DNA from: Sphingomonas sp. Leaf21
GTDB taxonomy: Bacteria; Pseudomonadota; Alphaproteobacteria; Sphingomonadales; Sphingomonadaceae
NCBI RefSeq assembly: GCF_916858675.1
Contig: NZ_CAKASM010000007.1
Coordinates: 62,001-126,000 of the forward strand
Reading direction: 5' to 3'
DNA: 64,000 nt
Shown: piece after piece, positions 17,205 to 26,301 of the stretch
How positions within the stretch are numbered: the first letter of the stretch is position 1
Layout: each line of letters opens with the position of its first letter
Program-made: the position numbers and the translations under genes
The notes under the pieces: model-generated
The model's input: only the letters and a program-made list of their open reading frames with translations
Told to the model about the DNA's origin: nothing
Database searches by the model: none

Positions 17205-20026
17205 ATGACTTTGCGTATGTTCCTGCTGGCCGGTGCGGCCATGGCGCTGGCCCCCGGCCTGGCGACCGCGAAAGACCTTTCCCCGCCCCCTCCCGCCGAC
17301 GGGCCCGCGAGCAGCAACGCGGCGGAACTGGCCCGGCTGGTCCACGACTTCGTGATCCCGTTCCAGACCTTCACCCTGCCCAATGGCCTCAAGGTCATCG
17401 TGCTCACCGATCGCCGGGTCCCGATGGTCTATACCAGCATCACCTACGATGTCGGCTCGACCTTCGAGCCCGCCGGGCGGAGCGGCTTCGCGCATCTGTT
17501 CGAGCATCTCATGTTCAACGGCAGCGAGAATGTGCCGGGCGATTATTTCGAGCATCTGCGCGACGCCGGGCTGATCGGGATCAATGGCGGCACCAGCTAC
17601 GACTTCACCAATTATTACGAGGCGGTGCCGACCGGCAGCCTCGACCGCGTGCTGTTCATGGAAAGCGACCGGATGGGCCATCTGCTCGGTGCCGTCACGC
17701 AGGCCGTGCTCGACGAGCAACGCGGGGTGGTGCAGAACGAGAAGCGCAACGGCGACAACAATCCGGGCAGCATCCTCGGCTATAGCCGCCGCGCCGCCAT
17801 CTACCCCGCATCGCATCCTTACGGTCACAGCATCATCGGGTCGATGAAGGACCTGAACGCGGCATCGCTCGCCGACGTGCATCAGTGGTTCAAGGACTAT
17901 TACGGGCCCAACAACGCGACTTTGCTGCTGGCAGGCGACATCGACGTGGCGACCGCCAGGGCCAAGGCGATCCGGTATTTCGGCGACATCCCGCGCAGCC
18001 GCGAGAACGCCTTGCCGGTGTCGCCGGTGCCGGTCCTGAAAGCGCCGATTATCCAGTCGCTGACCGGCCCGGTCGCCACCGCCGCCATCGCCCGCACCTG
18101 GCCGGTGCCGGGTGCCAGCGATCCGGCCAATTTCGCCCTGGACGCCGCATCCAGCCTGATGACCGGCATCGACAGCGCGCCGCTGACCGACCAGCTCGTC
18201 CGCAAGGAGAAGCTCTTCAACTATCTCGGCGCGACCAACGCGACCTATCGCGGGGTCGGCGAGTTCACCATGTATGGCTCGGTCCGCAAGGGCGTCGATC
18301 CCGATCTCGCCGCCAGGGCGCTCGATGCGGCGATCGCCGCATTCCTGGCAAGCACGCCGTCCGCCGAAGCGCTCGAGCGGTGGAAGGCGACGCGGATCAT
18401 TCCCGCGATCCGCAACAACGAACTGGTCGAGGCGCGCGGCGGGCTGCTGATGCAGGCGAACACCGTCCTGGGCTCGCCGGGTCATTATAAGGACGACCTG
18501 AACGCCTATGTGGCGCTGACCCCAGCGCAGGTGATGGCGACGGCGCGCGAATGGCTGAACCGTCCCGGCTACCGCGCGACGCTGCGCCCCGGTCCGCGCA
18601 TGATCGCGCCGGGGGACGAGAGCGTCGCGGGGACCGGGACGCCCGACGCGCCCAAGGCCGCGATCGTCCCGCCGCGCCCGGCGCGATGCACTTTCCGGCG
18701 ATCCAGCAGGCGAAGCTCGCAAACGGTATCCCCGTCCTCTACGTCCACCACGACACCATTCCGTTCACTTCGGCCACGCTCGCATTCGATGTCGGGGGGG
18801 TCGACGATCCCGCTGGCAAGCGCGGCGCGATCCGCTGGATGTTCCAGATGCTCGACGAAGGCGCGGGCGGCCATGACGATCACTGGTTCAAGCAGCAGTC
18901 GGAGCGTACCGGCGCACAGATCCAGGGGGGCGCGCGCAGTACCGAGGCCTCGGTCTACCTCGCGACACCCAGTGCCGGTATGGACAAGACGCTGGCCAAT
19001 GTGATGCTGATGCTCACCCGCACCGACTTCCCGCAGGACCGGCTGGAGGAGCTTCGGCGCGCCGAAATGGCCCGCGTGACCTCCGCGCCGGAAAACCCCG
19101 GCGCCCTGCTCAACCAGGCCTTCACCGCGGCCGAGGCGCCGGGCACCTTGCTGGCGAAGAACGCGATGGTCCCGACCGCGGCGGACGTGGAGTCGATCAC
19201 CCGTGCCGATCTCCAGACGGCGTTCACCCGCTGGGTCCGTCCGGAAAAGGCCCGGCTGGTCATCGTCTCGGATGAGCCGCTCGCGACCCTGATGCCCCGG
19301 CTCAACGCCTCGCTCGGACGCTGGACCACGGCGGATCGCGGGCCGGTGCCGACCTCGCTCGCGGTCAGGCCCGCGCTCGTGACCGGCCCGCCGCGCATCG
19401 TCCTGATCGACATGCCGGGTCAGGTGCAGGCGAGCATCATGGGCGGCCAGCTGATCGATCTGCCGACCACGGACGAGGCGCTCGCGCCGCAGATCGCCAA
19501 TATCGCGCTCGGCGGTGGTTTCCTGTCGCGGATCAACATGAACCTGCGCGAGGACAAGCATTGGAGCTACGGCGCCAGCGGGCGCTTCGACGCCGACGAT
19601 CTCGGGTCCAGCTATCAGGTCGAGACCCAGGTACAGCCCGACAAGGTCGGCCCGGCCATCCGCGAGATCCAGGGCGAACTGAACGCGATCCTGACCGACA
19701 AGCCGATCACGCCCAAGGAATTCGAGGAAGGCGTCGCCAACATCCTGCGCCAGGCGACGGCCAGTTACCGCATGGGTGGGCAGATACAAGGACTGGTATC
19801 GCGGCTTCAGCGCAACGGCTGGCCGATCGATTTCTATGACGGTTACAGCCAGCGTCTCCAGGCGCTGACCATCGCCGACGCACAGGCCGCGCTGCGCCGC
19901 CATCTCCAGCCTTCGCGCTGGGTATGGGCGGTGACGGGCGACGCCAAGTTGATCCGCCCGCAGCTCGAAGGGCTCGGTGTGCCCGTCGATGTCATCACGC
20001 CGACGAAGCTGCTGGGGAGCCAGTAA
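17205..20026 (+). pseudogene. M16-family zinc metallopeptidase, frameshifted near 18685
   Basis: The first part (17205 to about 18685) has a signal peptide ('LLAGAAMALAPGLATAKD') and a catalytic M16 domain. Its inverted zinc motif is HLFEH ('GFAHLFEHLMFNG'), with the third ligand Glu downstream ('NEKRNG' region). The second part, from about 18686 in another frame, is the non-catalytic M16 half starting 'MHFPAIQQAKLANGIPVL', where HxxEH is replaced by 'RWMFQMLDEG', and it includes 'INMNLREDKHWSYGA'. Family members are single chains of about 940 residues. One missing base at about 18680-18688 explains the break (CCGGCG[C]CGATG would read P-A-P-M). As it stands, the first frame ends at 19004 after about 105 foreign residues. 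A separate second protein starting at ATG 18686 is less likely. Confidence 0.85.
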
Positions 20027-20037
20027 TCGACCGACCG

Positions 20038-20073
20038 CCCCCGTTCCTTCCTCTATAGGGCAAGGAATGGGGG
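20038..20073. terminator. Hairpin between M16 gene and glycosyltransferase
   Basis: CCCCCgTTCCTT ... AAGGAAtGGGGG arms separated by 12 nt, 11 bp after the M16 stop. It resembles other intergenic hairpins in the window and may act as a terminator. Confidence 0.5.
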
Positions 20074-20185
20074 TGGAGTGGGCGACACTAAGGGTTTGAT
20101 TACAAACACAGTTTATAGTTAATACTGCGCGACTTTCCCGCCTGTGAGAGGTAAGACCGCCCATTCGCTCGGGGGAGGGATGGGA

Positions 20186-21187
20186 ATGATTCAGGACGAG
20201 GTATCCGTGGCGATGGCCACGTATAATGGCGAGCGATATATCGGCGAGCAACTACGATCCATTGCCATGCAAAGGCTTCTGCCGAGCGAACTCGTCGTCT
20301 GCGACGACCAGTCGACCGATTCGACGCTGGAGATCGTCGAGGATTTCGCCCGCACGGCCCCTTTCCCGGTCCGCGTCTATCGCAACGCCGAGCGCCTGCG
20401 ATTCTCCGAAAACTTCATGAAGGCCGCTCGGCTGTGTCGCGGTCGCTATATCGCCTTCAGCGACCAGGATGACGTCTGGCATCCGCACAAGATCGAACGC
20501 TCGATCGTAGAGCTCGAGCGGACCGGGGCGCTGATGTGCACCCACCCCGTCGATCTCATCGATCAACGCGGCGAACGGGTCGGCATGACGATCAACCACT
20601 CGCGTCATCCGTTGCTTTCGGGCGATACGTTCAACCCCTGGGGCGTCTTCCTGGGCTTCACATGCACGATCGACCGGCGATTGCTGGAGATGGTCGATCC
20701 CGGCACGCGACCGAACGATCTGCTCGAATATGATCAGCGCATGGCGCATGACCGGTGGTTCTATCTGGTCGCCGGTCTGTTCGGCAGCCTTTGCTATGTC
20801 GATACGCCGCTCGCGCTATACCGGCAGCATGATGGTAACGTCTTCGGTCGAACCCGCAGCACGATGGTCCAGCGAATCGCCAAGGCGACCAGGAAATATC
20901 CGACCTATATCAGCCATCGTCAGCGCATCGCCGCGTCCATCGCCCGCATGCTGGCCGAACGCCGCGATCCCGATCCCGCACCCGGCCTGGCCGCCGCGAC
21001 CAGGCGCTGGACCGAACTCGCGACCTTTTACGCCATGCGCCATGCCGCCTTTTCGCGCCCGAAGCGCCTTGCGCGATTGATGCGACTGGTTTCGGCCTAT
21101 CGCCATCAGGCCTATCGCCCGGGCTGGGGTCGCGGCGGCCGAGCACTGTTCATGCAGGATGCGATCGCCGCGCTCATCGCCCGATAA
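20186..21187 (+). CDS. Glycosyltransferase family 2
   Basis: 333 residues from the ATG at 20186, chosen because GGAGGG sits 7 nt upstream; earlier in-frame starts lack this. The GT-A fold is shown by 'VSVAMATYNGERYIGEQL', 'VVCDDQSTDSTLEIV', and the metal-binding region 'YIAFSDQDDVWHPHKIERS'. 'YDQRMAHDRWFYLVA' supplies the catalytic-base region. The overall look is that of rhamnosyl- or related transferases acting on polysaccharide repeat units. It is cytoplasmic. The gene stands alone after an AT-rich 100-bp leader, at the left border of the EPS region. Sugar specificity cannot be told. Confidence 0.88.
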   Translation: MIQDEVSVAMATYNGERYIGEQLRSIAMQRLLPSELVVCDDQSTDSTLEIVEDFARTAPFPVRVYRNAERLRFSENFMKAARLCRGRYIAFSDQDDVWHPHKIERSIVELERTGALMCTHPVDLIDQRGERVGMTINHSRHPLLSGDTFNPWGVFLGFTCTIDRRLLEMVDPGTRPNDLLEYDQRMAHDRWFYLVAGLFGSLCYVDTPLALYRQHDGNVFGRTRSTMVQRIAKATRKYPTYISHRQRIAASIARMLAERRDPDPAPGLAAATRRWTELATFYAMRHAAFSRPKRLARLMRLVSAYRHQAYRPGWGRGGRALFMQDAIAALIAR

Positions 21188-21206
21188 TGCCATACCCTCC
21201 GGATTT

Positions 21207-22700
21207 TCAGCAGCGCACGAGTCGAAGCGGGGTGGCGGCCTTGATCGACCGGTCCTCGCCATGGATCCGCCCGGTGCCCCGCTGCGCGCGCTTCGCTTCG
21301 TAGAGCGCCAGGTCCGCGTGGTGGGTCAGGTCGACCGGGGAGGCGATGCTGTCGTCCAGGAACGCCGCGCCCACCGTCGCCGATACGCCGCGCCGTTCCC
21401 CGCCACGATCGACGACGTGGCGCAGCGACAGCAGCAGCGACAGGATGATCTCCTCGATCCGCGCGCAGTCGCGCGGACGGGTGAGGAGCACGACGAACTC
21501 GTCCCCGCCAAGCCGCGCCGCAAAGCCGTGCGGCCCCGCCACGCGCGCCAGCCGGTCGGCCATGGTGCGCAGCACCTCGTCCCCCGCCGCATGGCCGAAC
21601 GTGTCGTTGACGCCCTTGAACCCGTCCAGATCGATCAGCAACAGGCATAGCGGCTTGTGCGACTTGCGCGCCTTGCCGAAGGCTTCGCCCAGTCGCGCCT
21701 CGAAACAGGCACGGTTGGGCAGCCCGGTCAGCCCGTCGGTATCGGCGCTCTGCCGCAGCGTCTGCTCGCGCACATGGCGGTCGGTGATGTCCTGGAACAC
21801 GCCGATCAGCGCGACCGGACGGCCATCGACCATCTGCGCCTCACCCATCGAACGGACGCGGCGGTGGCGACCGTCGGCGGTCCGGAAGTCGCTCTCGAAA
21901 TCGAACGACTCGCCGGTGTTCGCGGCGCGCTCGACCAGCTCCCTGATCTCCGCCTGCTGGTCGTCGGGATAGAAGCGCAGCCCCTGTTCGATCGAGGGCA
22001 TCTCACCCGGCGGCAGGCCATAGATGGCATAGACCTGATCCGACCAGTGGAGGCTCATATCGTCAAGCTCCAGCCGCCAGGAGCCGATCTCGGCCATGCG
22101 CTCGGCCTGGCGCAGCTGAACCTGTTGCCGCTCGAGCAGCTCGGCGTGGCGCCGCGATTCCTGCGACAGCCGTAGCGCCGTGGCGGCGCTCGAACGCGCG
22201 CTGATCAACGATGTGACCAGCGCCGCCAATTGGCGCAGCACCACGCGATCCGACTCGGCGAAGGGGCGCGGCTTGGTATCGATCACGCACAAGGTGCCGA
22301 TCCCCGCCAGATCCTCCGAGTATCCGGCCGCGGGTGGACGAAGCGGAACGCCGGCGTAGAATCGGATATGCGGCGCGCCGGTTACCAGCGGATTGGTCGC
22401 GAATCGGGGGTCGAGATACGTGTCCTCGACCACCATCATGTCCTCGACATGGATGGCGTGCGAGCAGAACGCGTCACCGCGCCCCATCTCGGTCGCGTCG
22501 ATCCCGCATCGCGCCTTGAACCATTGCCGGTGATCGTCGAGCAGCGACACGACGGCGATCGGTACGCCCAACAGCCGCTGCGCCAGCAGCACGATCGCGT
22601 CGAACTCCTGCTCGTGCGGCGTGTCGAGGAGCGCGAAGCTCGCCAGCTTCTCCAGCCGCTCTGCTTCACGGGCCCGGGCCATCGGGGTGGTGATATCCAT
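21207..22700 (-). CDS. GAF-PAS-GGDEF diguanylate cyclase
   Basis: 497 residues from the ATG at 22698-22700 (DITTPMARAREAERL). A GAF domain covers about residues 25-165 ('EFDAIVLLAQRLLGVPIAVVSLLD', 'FCSHAIHVEDMMVVEDT'). A PAS domain covers about 200-310 ('MAEIGSWRLELDDMSLHWSD', 'PVALIGVFQDITDRH'). A GGDEF domain covers about 325-480 with an intact 'ARLGGDEFVVL' active site and substrate loop 'GFKGVNDTFGHAAGDEVL'. It should make c-di-GMP in the cytoplasm. No RxxD inhibitory site precedes GGDEF, so product inhibition may be absent. There is no membrane span. Its position beside EPS genes, with a PilZ protein at 36.6 kb, fits c-di-GMP control of polysaccharide output. Confidence 0.92.
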   Translation of the reverse strand: MDITTPMARAREAERLEKLASFALLDTPHEQEFDAIVLLAQRLLGVPIAVVSLLDDHRQWFKARCGIDATEMGRGDAFCSHAIHVEDMMVVEDTYLDPRFATNPLVTGAPHIRFYAGVPLRPPAAGYSEDLAGIGTLCVIDTKPRPFAESDRVVLRQLAALVTSLISARSSAATALRLSQESRRHAELLERQQVQLRQAERMAEIGSWRLELDDMSLHWSDQVYAIYGLPPGEMPSIEQGLRFYPDDQQAEIRELVERAANTGESFDFESDFRTADGRHRRVRSMGEAQMVDGRPVALIGVFQDITDRHVREQTLRQSADTDGLTGLPNRACFEARLGEAFGKARKSHKPLCLLLIDLDGFKGVNDTFGHAAGDEVLRTMADRLARVAGPHGFAARLGGDEFVVLLTRPRDCARIEEIILSLLLSLRHVVDRGGERRGVSATVGAAFLDDSIASPVDLTHHADLALYEAKRAQRGTGRIHGEDRSIKAATPLRLVRC

Positions 22701-23178
22701 CCGACGATCTTGACCTGCGACGGTTAACGCTTGGTAACAATGATGACGATCGTCTTCACCGTTTGTCGCATAATTGGTTGTATTACATCGATTTAATGCG
22801 TGGTGATCGGAAGGTATCGCGGTTGCTTCGCACACGGCTCGGCGTGCCGTAACGGCGATATCACCACCGATTCCGCAAGCGGCCCTGCCCCATTTCGAGA
22901 AACGAAGCGGCATTTCGCCTATGGAAAACCGGCACGGCTGCGCCGATTATGATCGCCATAAAGGTGAGGATGCAGGCGTGCTCCCGTGGCCGATCGGCCC
23001 GGTACGCATCGCCATTACATGGGGCCGCCACGCGCGGCCGGATGACGAGAACGGAAGCGCGAGTCGCGTTTCCGTACCGATGCCGCGTACCTTAAAAAAG
23101 TAGTTAAAGGGTCTTTAACGTATCGTGGAACGCGCTACATTAACCATACAAGCAATAAAAAATGCTGGAGAGGTTGAT
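22701..23178. other. 478-bp intergenic region before a small ORF
   Basis: The left part is the leader of the minus-strand cyclase gene. The right part ends in an AT-rich promoter-like stretch (23095-23160) that includes a perfect inverted repeat TTAAAG-GGT-CTTTAA at 23104-23118. A 60-codon frame at 22921-23103 has no family resemblance or good ribosome-binding site and was not called. Confidence 0.4.
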
Positions 23179-23292
23179 ATGCGCATCTTTCATTACCCGA
23201 ATGCCGATCGGCACCCCTACGGCGCCCATGGCATCCTGCTCGCCCTGCCGCTCGCGGCCGCGCTGTGGGCAATGATCATCGCCCTGATCTGA
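23179..23292 (+). CDS. 37-residue single-span membrane peptide
   Basis: Reads MRIFHYPNADRHPY... followed by a hydrophobic helix ('ILLALPLAAALWAMIIALI') ending at the stop. GGAGAGG lies 6-12 nt before the ATG, an AT-rich promoter-like region precedes it, and a perfect bidirectional terminator follows 19 bp later, so it forms a complete small transcription unit. Function unknown; possibly a small inner-membrane regulator. Confidence 0.6.
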   Translation: MRIFHYPNADRHPYGAHGILLALPLAAALWAMIIALI

Positions 23293-23310
23293 TCGCGATT
23301 TCATGACAGA

Positions 23311-23342
23311 AACGGCGCGATTTCGAGGAAAATCGCGCCGTT
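23311..23342. terminator. Bidirectional terminator
   Basis: Perfect 13-bp stem AACGGCGCGATTT / AAATCGCGCCGTT with a 6-nt loop, between the small ORF (plus) and the glycoside hydrolase gene (minus), which converge here. Confidence 0.85.
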
Positions 23343-23376
23343 CCGAATATGTATTCCCGCGTTCGAACGCGGCGGA

Positions 23377-25218
23377 TCAGGACGCCTTGTAGAGCTTGAT
23401 CCGATAGGCGGTCGTGTCCGTGCCCTGGGCATTCTTGTTGGGGCCGACGACGATCGACACGATGTCGCCCTGTTTCAGGTTGATCCCCTTCACATTCCCA
23501 TCCCAATGCCCGGTGAAGGTGTTGGACGCGACGGTCTGGCTGTTGACCTGGATGGTCACGTCGATGCCGTCGGCCGAATTGGCATTCACATCCCAGGTCG
23601 AGACCAGGTCGAACCGCCCGGTATAGGGCGAGGTGTAGCGCAGGATCGCCTTGTACGCGTCGGGTGACCCGCCGGTGTTATAGTCGACCGGGCCGACCGT
23701 ATTGGCGTTGATGTTGAACGGGCGCAGCCAGTCGATGCCGATATAGGGCATCCAGTCCGAGCTCTGAACCTCTCCACCGCCCTGGGTATAGGCCATGGTC
23801 GTGTTGCCCGAGCGCACGCCATAGGCGAAGTAGCTCCACGGCCCCTCGAAGCTCGTCGGGCTGCCATTGGGCGAATTGGTGAAGTCGAACTGGTCGTAGC
23901 TGTCCGCGACGAGCAGGCTGTCGCCCAGCGTCACGTTGCCGCCCAGCGTCAGCGCGCTGTCGCTGACGATGATCAGCGGCGACTTGGCGTCCAGCGTCGC
24001 GGGCTTGGAGATCTGCTGCCCCTGCGAATTATAATAGCGCGCCGAGGCATTGACCGTCAGGGTGCGGGGATCGCCCCAGATCACCATCGCGCTCTGCCCG
24101 AACTGATAGGCGTAGACGAAGGGATCGGTCGCGACGCGATGCCCGGCCCCGCGCGCCAGGACCTGGGTCGCCATGACCTGGAACCCCTGGCCCGGTGGCA
24201 GGATCGCACCACTGAACGAGGCGAGCGCGACATTCTTGTACCAGATGTTCGACGGACGGCCCTGCTGGCGAAGCGCGTACCAGTCGGCCTCGGCCACCCC
24301 GGCGCTGGACATCGCGGCGATCGCCTTGACCAGATAGTCGGCGGTGTCGGGGATGCTGTCGACTTCCTTGGCGAATTCGGTGACGTGGATCGGCTTGACG
24401 TTCGATCCCATCGCCGCGCGCAGCACGCCCAGTTGCTTTTCGAGCTGCTCCGGGTCGGTCGTATAGGGGTGGACGACCAGCCCATCCATATAGTCGAGCG
24501 CGCCCAGCGCGAAGAGCGGTTTGAAATAGCCGACCGGGATCGCCATGCCCGCGCCGCCCAGCACCTTCACGTCCGGATGGCTCGCCTTGACCGCCGTGTA
24601 GACCGCCTTCAGCGTCGCGAAATAATATTTCTGGCGCGCGCCATAGCCGTCGTTGAGCACCGGGCCGGTAACGAAGTTGCCCGCATTATATTCGTTGCCG
24701 ATCTCGATCGTCTTGACCTTGGGGAAGCGATCGAGCGACGCGACGATGAACTTGGCATAGGCCGCGCGTCCGGCGTCGGTATAGGGCGTGTTGCCCCCGT
24801 CATAGAGCTTGTTGGTATCGTCGAACAGCAGCGTCACCGGGAAGCCGTTGTTGACCACCGTGTCGATCCAGCTGACCTTGGGCGAGCTGAACTGATAGAC
24901 GCCCGCCGTCTGCTCGACCTGGCTCCACGCGATACCGTCGCGAACCGCCTGCGATCCCAGCGTCTTGGCGGTCTGCAGGATCGAGAAATCCCAGGTCTGC
25001 TGGCCGAACGCCGTCGCCGTGCCCAGGATCATCGTGTTGGGCGTCGTCGGCACCGGGGTGGGCGTCGGTGTCGGCGTGGGGGTCGGAGTCGGCGCAGGGG
25101 TGACGATCACCGCGGCCGACTCCGCATAGGGTGGCGTGGTGCTGCCACCATCGCCTCCCCCGCAGCCCGAAAGGGCCAAAACACCGATAGCCGCGAATAT
25201 CGTCTGGAATTTACGCAT
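23377..25218 (-). CDS. Lipoprotein glycoside hydrolase, clan GH-A (PslG/GH39-like), with C-terminal beta domain
   Basis: 613 residues. The lipoprotein signal 'IGVLALSGCGGGDGG' (lipobox LSGC) is followed by a Pro-Thr repeat linker (about residues 40-60). A TIM-barrel domain includes 'IEIGNEYNAGNF' (general acid after Asn, as in clan GH-A) and 'PIHVTEFAKEVDS' (nucleophile Glu). The C-terminal third is beta-rich ('YTGRFDLVSTWDVNANSADGIDVTIQVN') and carbohydrate-binding-like. It would be anchored in a membrane facing the periplasm or surface and cleave a polysaccharide, probably the EPS made here, as PslG does in Pseudomonas (inference). It is transcribed away from the phosphatase gene, and its leader holds a 12-bp palindrome. 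Confidence 0.8.
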   Translation of the reverse strand: MRKFQTIFAAIGVLALSGCGGGDGGSTTPPYAESAAVIVTPAPTPTPTPTPTPTPVPTTPNTMILGTATAFGQQTWDFSILQTAKTLGSQAVRDGIAWSQVEQTAGVYQFSSPKVSWIDTVVNNGFPVTLLFDDTNKLYDGGNTPYTDAGRAAYAKFIVASLDRFPKVKTIEIGNEYNAGNFVTGPVLNDGYGARQKYYFATLKAVYTAVKASHPDVKVLGGAGMAIPVGYFKPLFALGALDYMDGLVVHPYTTDPEQLEKQLGVLRAAMGSNVKPIHVTEFAKEVDSIPDTADYLVKAIAAMSSAGVAEADWYALRQQGRPSNIWYKNVALASFSGAILPPGQGFQVMATQVLARGAGHRVATDPFVYAYQFGQSAMVIWGDPRTLTVNASARYYNSQGQQISKPATLDAKSPLIIVSDSALTLGGNVTLGDSLLVADSYDQFDFTNSPNGSPTSFEGPWSYFAYGVRSGNTTMAYTQGGGEVQSSDWMPYIGIDWLRPFNINANTVGPVDYNTGGSPDAYKAILRYTSPYTGRFDLVSTWDVNANSADGIDVTIQVNSQTVASNTFTGHWDGNVKGINLKQGDIVSIVVGPNKNAQGTDTTAYRIKLYKAS

Positions 25219-25223
25219 GACAA

Positions 25224-25235
25224 TTCCAATTGGAA
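25224..25235. promoter_or_regulatory. 12-bp palindrome upstream of the glycoside hydrolase
   Basis: TTCCAATTGGAA, a perfect palindrome 5-17 bp upstream of the hydrolase start codon (minus strand). Its position would block translation or transcription start if bound. Further along the same gap, two copies of TCGGTTGGGT lie 15 bp apart (25435 and 25450). No factor is proposed. Confidence 0.35.
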
Positions 25236-25468
25236 CCTATTGTCAGCGGTTTAGTCGTGCTTGGTTAAAAAGCGGTTGCCAGCGGCGCGCGTTGGTGGTT
25301 GGAGCCGCGCCGAGAATGCGGAAAAAGGACCGCGGTCGTTCCTTGTGGAACCCGCGTCCCCCGACGCCGCGAATGTCCAGTATCGCTTCGCAGTTTTCCG
25401 GCGCGTGTGAATGAGGCGCACGTTCCGGCCTGTCTCGGTTGGGTCCGTTTCGGTTGGGTTGACGAACA

Positions 25469-26245
25469 ATGGTATTTCGACGCCGCCCCATGCCGGTCGC
25501 CACCCTCCCCGCCGGGCGACGCGTCTATGCGATCGGCGATATCCACGGCGAGGCCGACCTGCTGGTCGAGCTGCTCCACGCGATCCGCCAGGATTCGCTG
25601 GCACGCGGGGGGACGGCGGTCACCCTGGTGTTCCTGGGCGACTTCATCGATCGTGGCCGCGAATCCGCGACCCTGCTCAAGGTGATGTACAACGCGCCCG
25701 AGGCGGACGTGATGATCCTGAAGGGCAATCACGAGGCCGCGCTGGTCGACGTCTATCGCGGCGACGAGGAGGCGCTCGCCTTCTGGCTCAGATTTGGCGG
25801 GCGGCCGACGCTCGAGGGGCTGGGCGTCGCGCTCGGCGACGGCGCGGCGATCGATACCGGCGACATATTGGCGCGGCTGCGCGACGCGCTCGATCCCGCG
25901 ATCATCGACTGGCTCGACGCATTGCCGCATAGCTGGACGCTGGGCGATTATTTCTTCGCCCATGCGGGCGTCCGCCCGCGCGTGCGGCTCTCGCGCCAGA
26001 ACCCCGACGACCTGTTGTGGATCCGCGAGCCCTTCCTGTCGAGCGGGCGCAACCATGGCAAGGTCGTCGTCCACGGCCACACGATCGAACCGGGTCGCCC
26101 CCGGCTGGGCGGCAACCGTATCGGGATCGACACCGGCGCGCACGAACATGGCTGCCTGACGGCGCTGGGGCTGGAGGGCAATCTGCAATGGCTGATCCAG
26201 GTCTCCGACGACCGCGACCAGCAGATTGGTGAGGAACTGGGCTAG
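25469..26245 (+). CDS. Metallophosphoesterase (PPP-type, Ser/Thr phosphatase-like)
   Basis: 258 residues. Metal-binding motifs appear in order: 'YAIGDIHGEADLL' (GDxHG), 'LGDFIDRGRES' (GDxxDRG), 'LKGNHEAAL' (GNHE), and later His residues in 'FFAHAGVRP' and 'VVVHGHTIE'. These are the signatures of dinuclear PPP-family phosphatases. The start is either the ATG at 25469 or the ATG at 25490; no strong ribosome site separates them. There is no signal peptide, so it is cytoplasmic. PPP-like phosphatases are often found in sphingomonad EPS loci. The substrate is unknown; counteracting a kinase is conceivable, but the Wzc-type kinase here is a tyrosine kinase. Confidence 0.87.
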   Translation: MVFRRRPMPVATLPAGRRVYAIGDIHGEADLLVELLHAIRQDSLARGGTAVTLVFLGDFIDRGRESATLLKVMYNAPEADVMILKGNHEAALVDVYRGDEEALAFWLRFGGRPTLEGLGVALGDGAAIDTGDILARLRDALDPAIIDWLDALPHSWTLGDYFFAHAGVRPRVRLSRQNPDDLLWIREPFLSSGRNHGKVVVHGHTIEPGRPRLGGNRIGIDTGAHEHGCLTALGLEGNLQWLIQVSDDRDQQIGEELG

Positions 26246-26301
26246 GGACCCGCTTACTTCCGTCTCCCCTCTGCGAGCGGCGAGGGAAGAAGGGCTAAAA
26301 T

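Noticed and set aside
18551..20026. A separate second M16 gene
   Set aside because: The half lacks HxxEH and a signal peptide, and family members are single two-domain chains, so a frameshifted single gene is the better reading.
22921..23103. 60-codon ORF upstream of the small membrane peptide
   Set aside because: No ribosome-binding site, no hydrophobic or family features.
25020..25110. Possible tandem repeat or CRISPR-like array
   Set aside because: These are six-base repeats coding the Pro-Thr linker of the lipoprotein hydrolase; no spacers are present.
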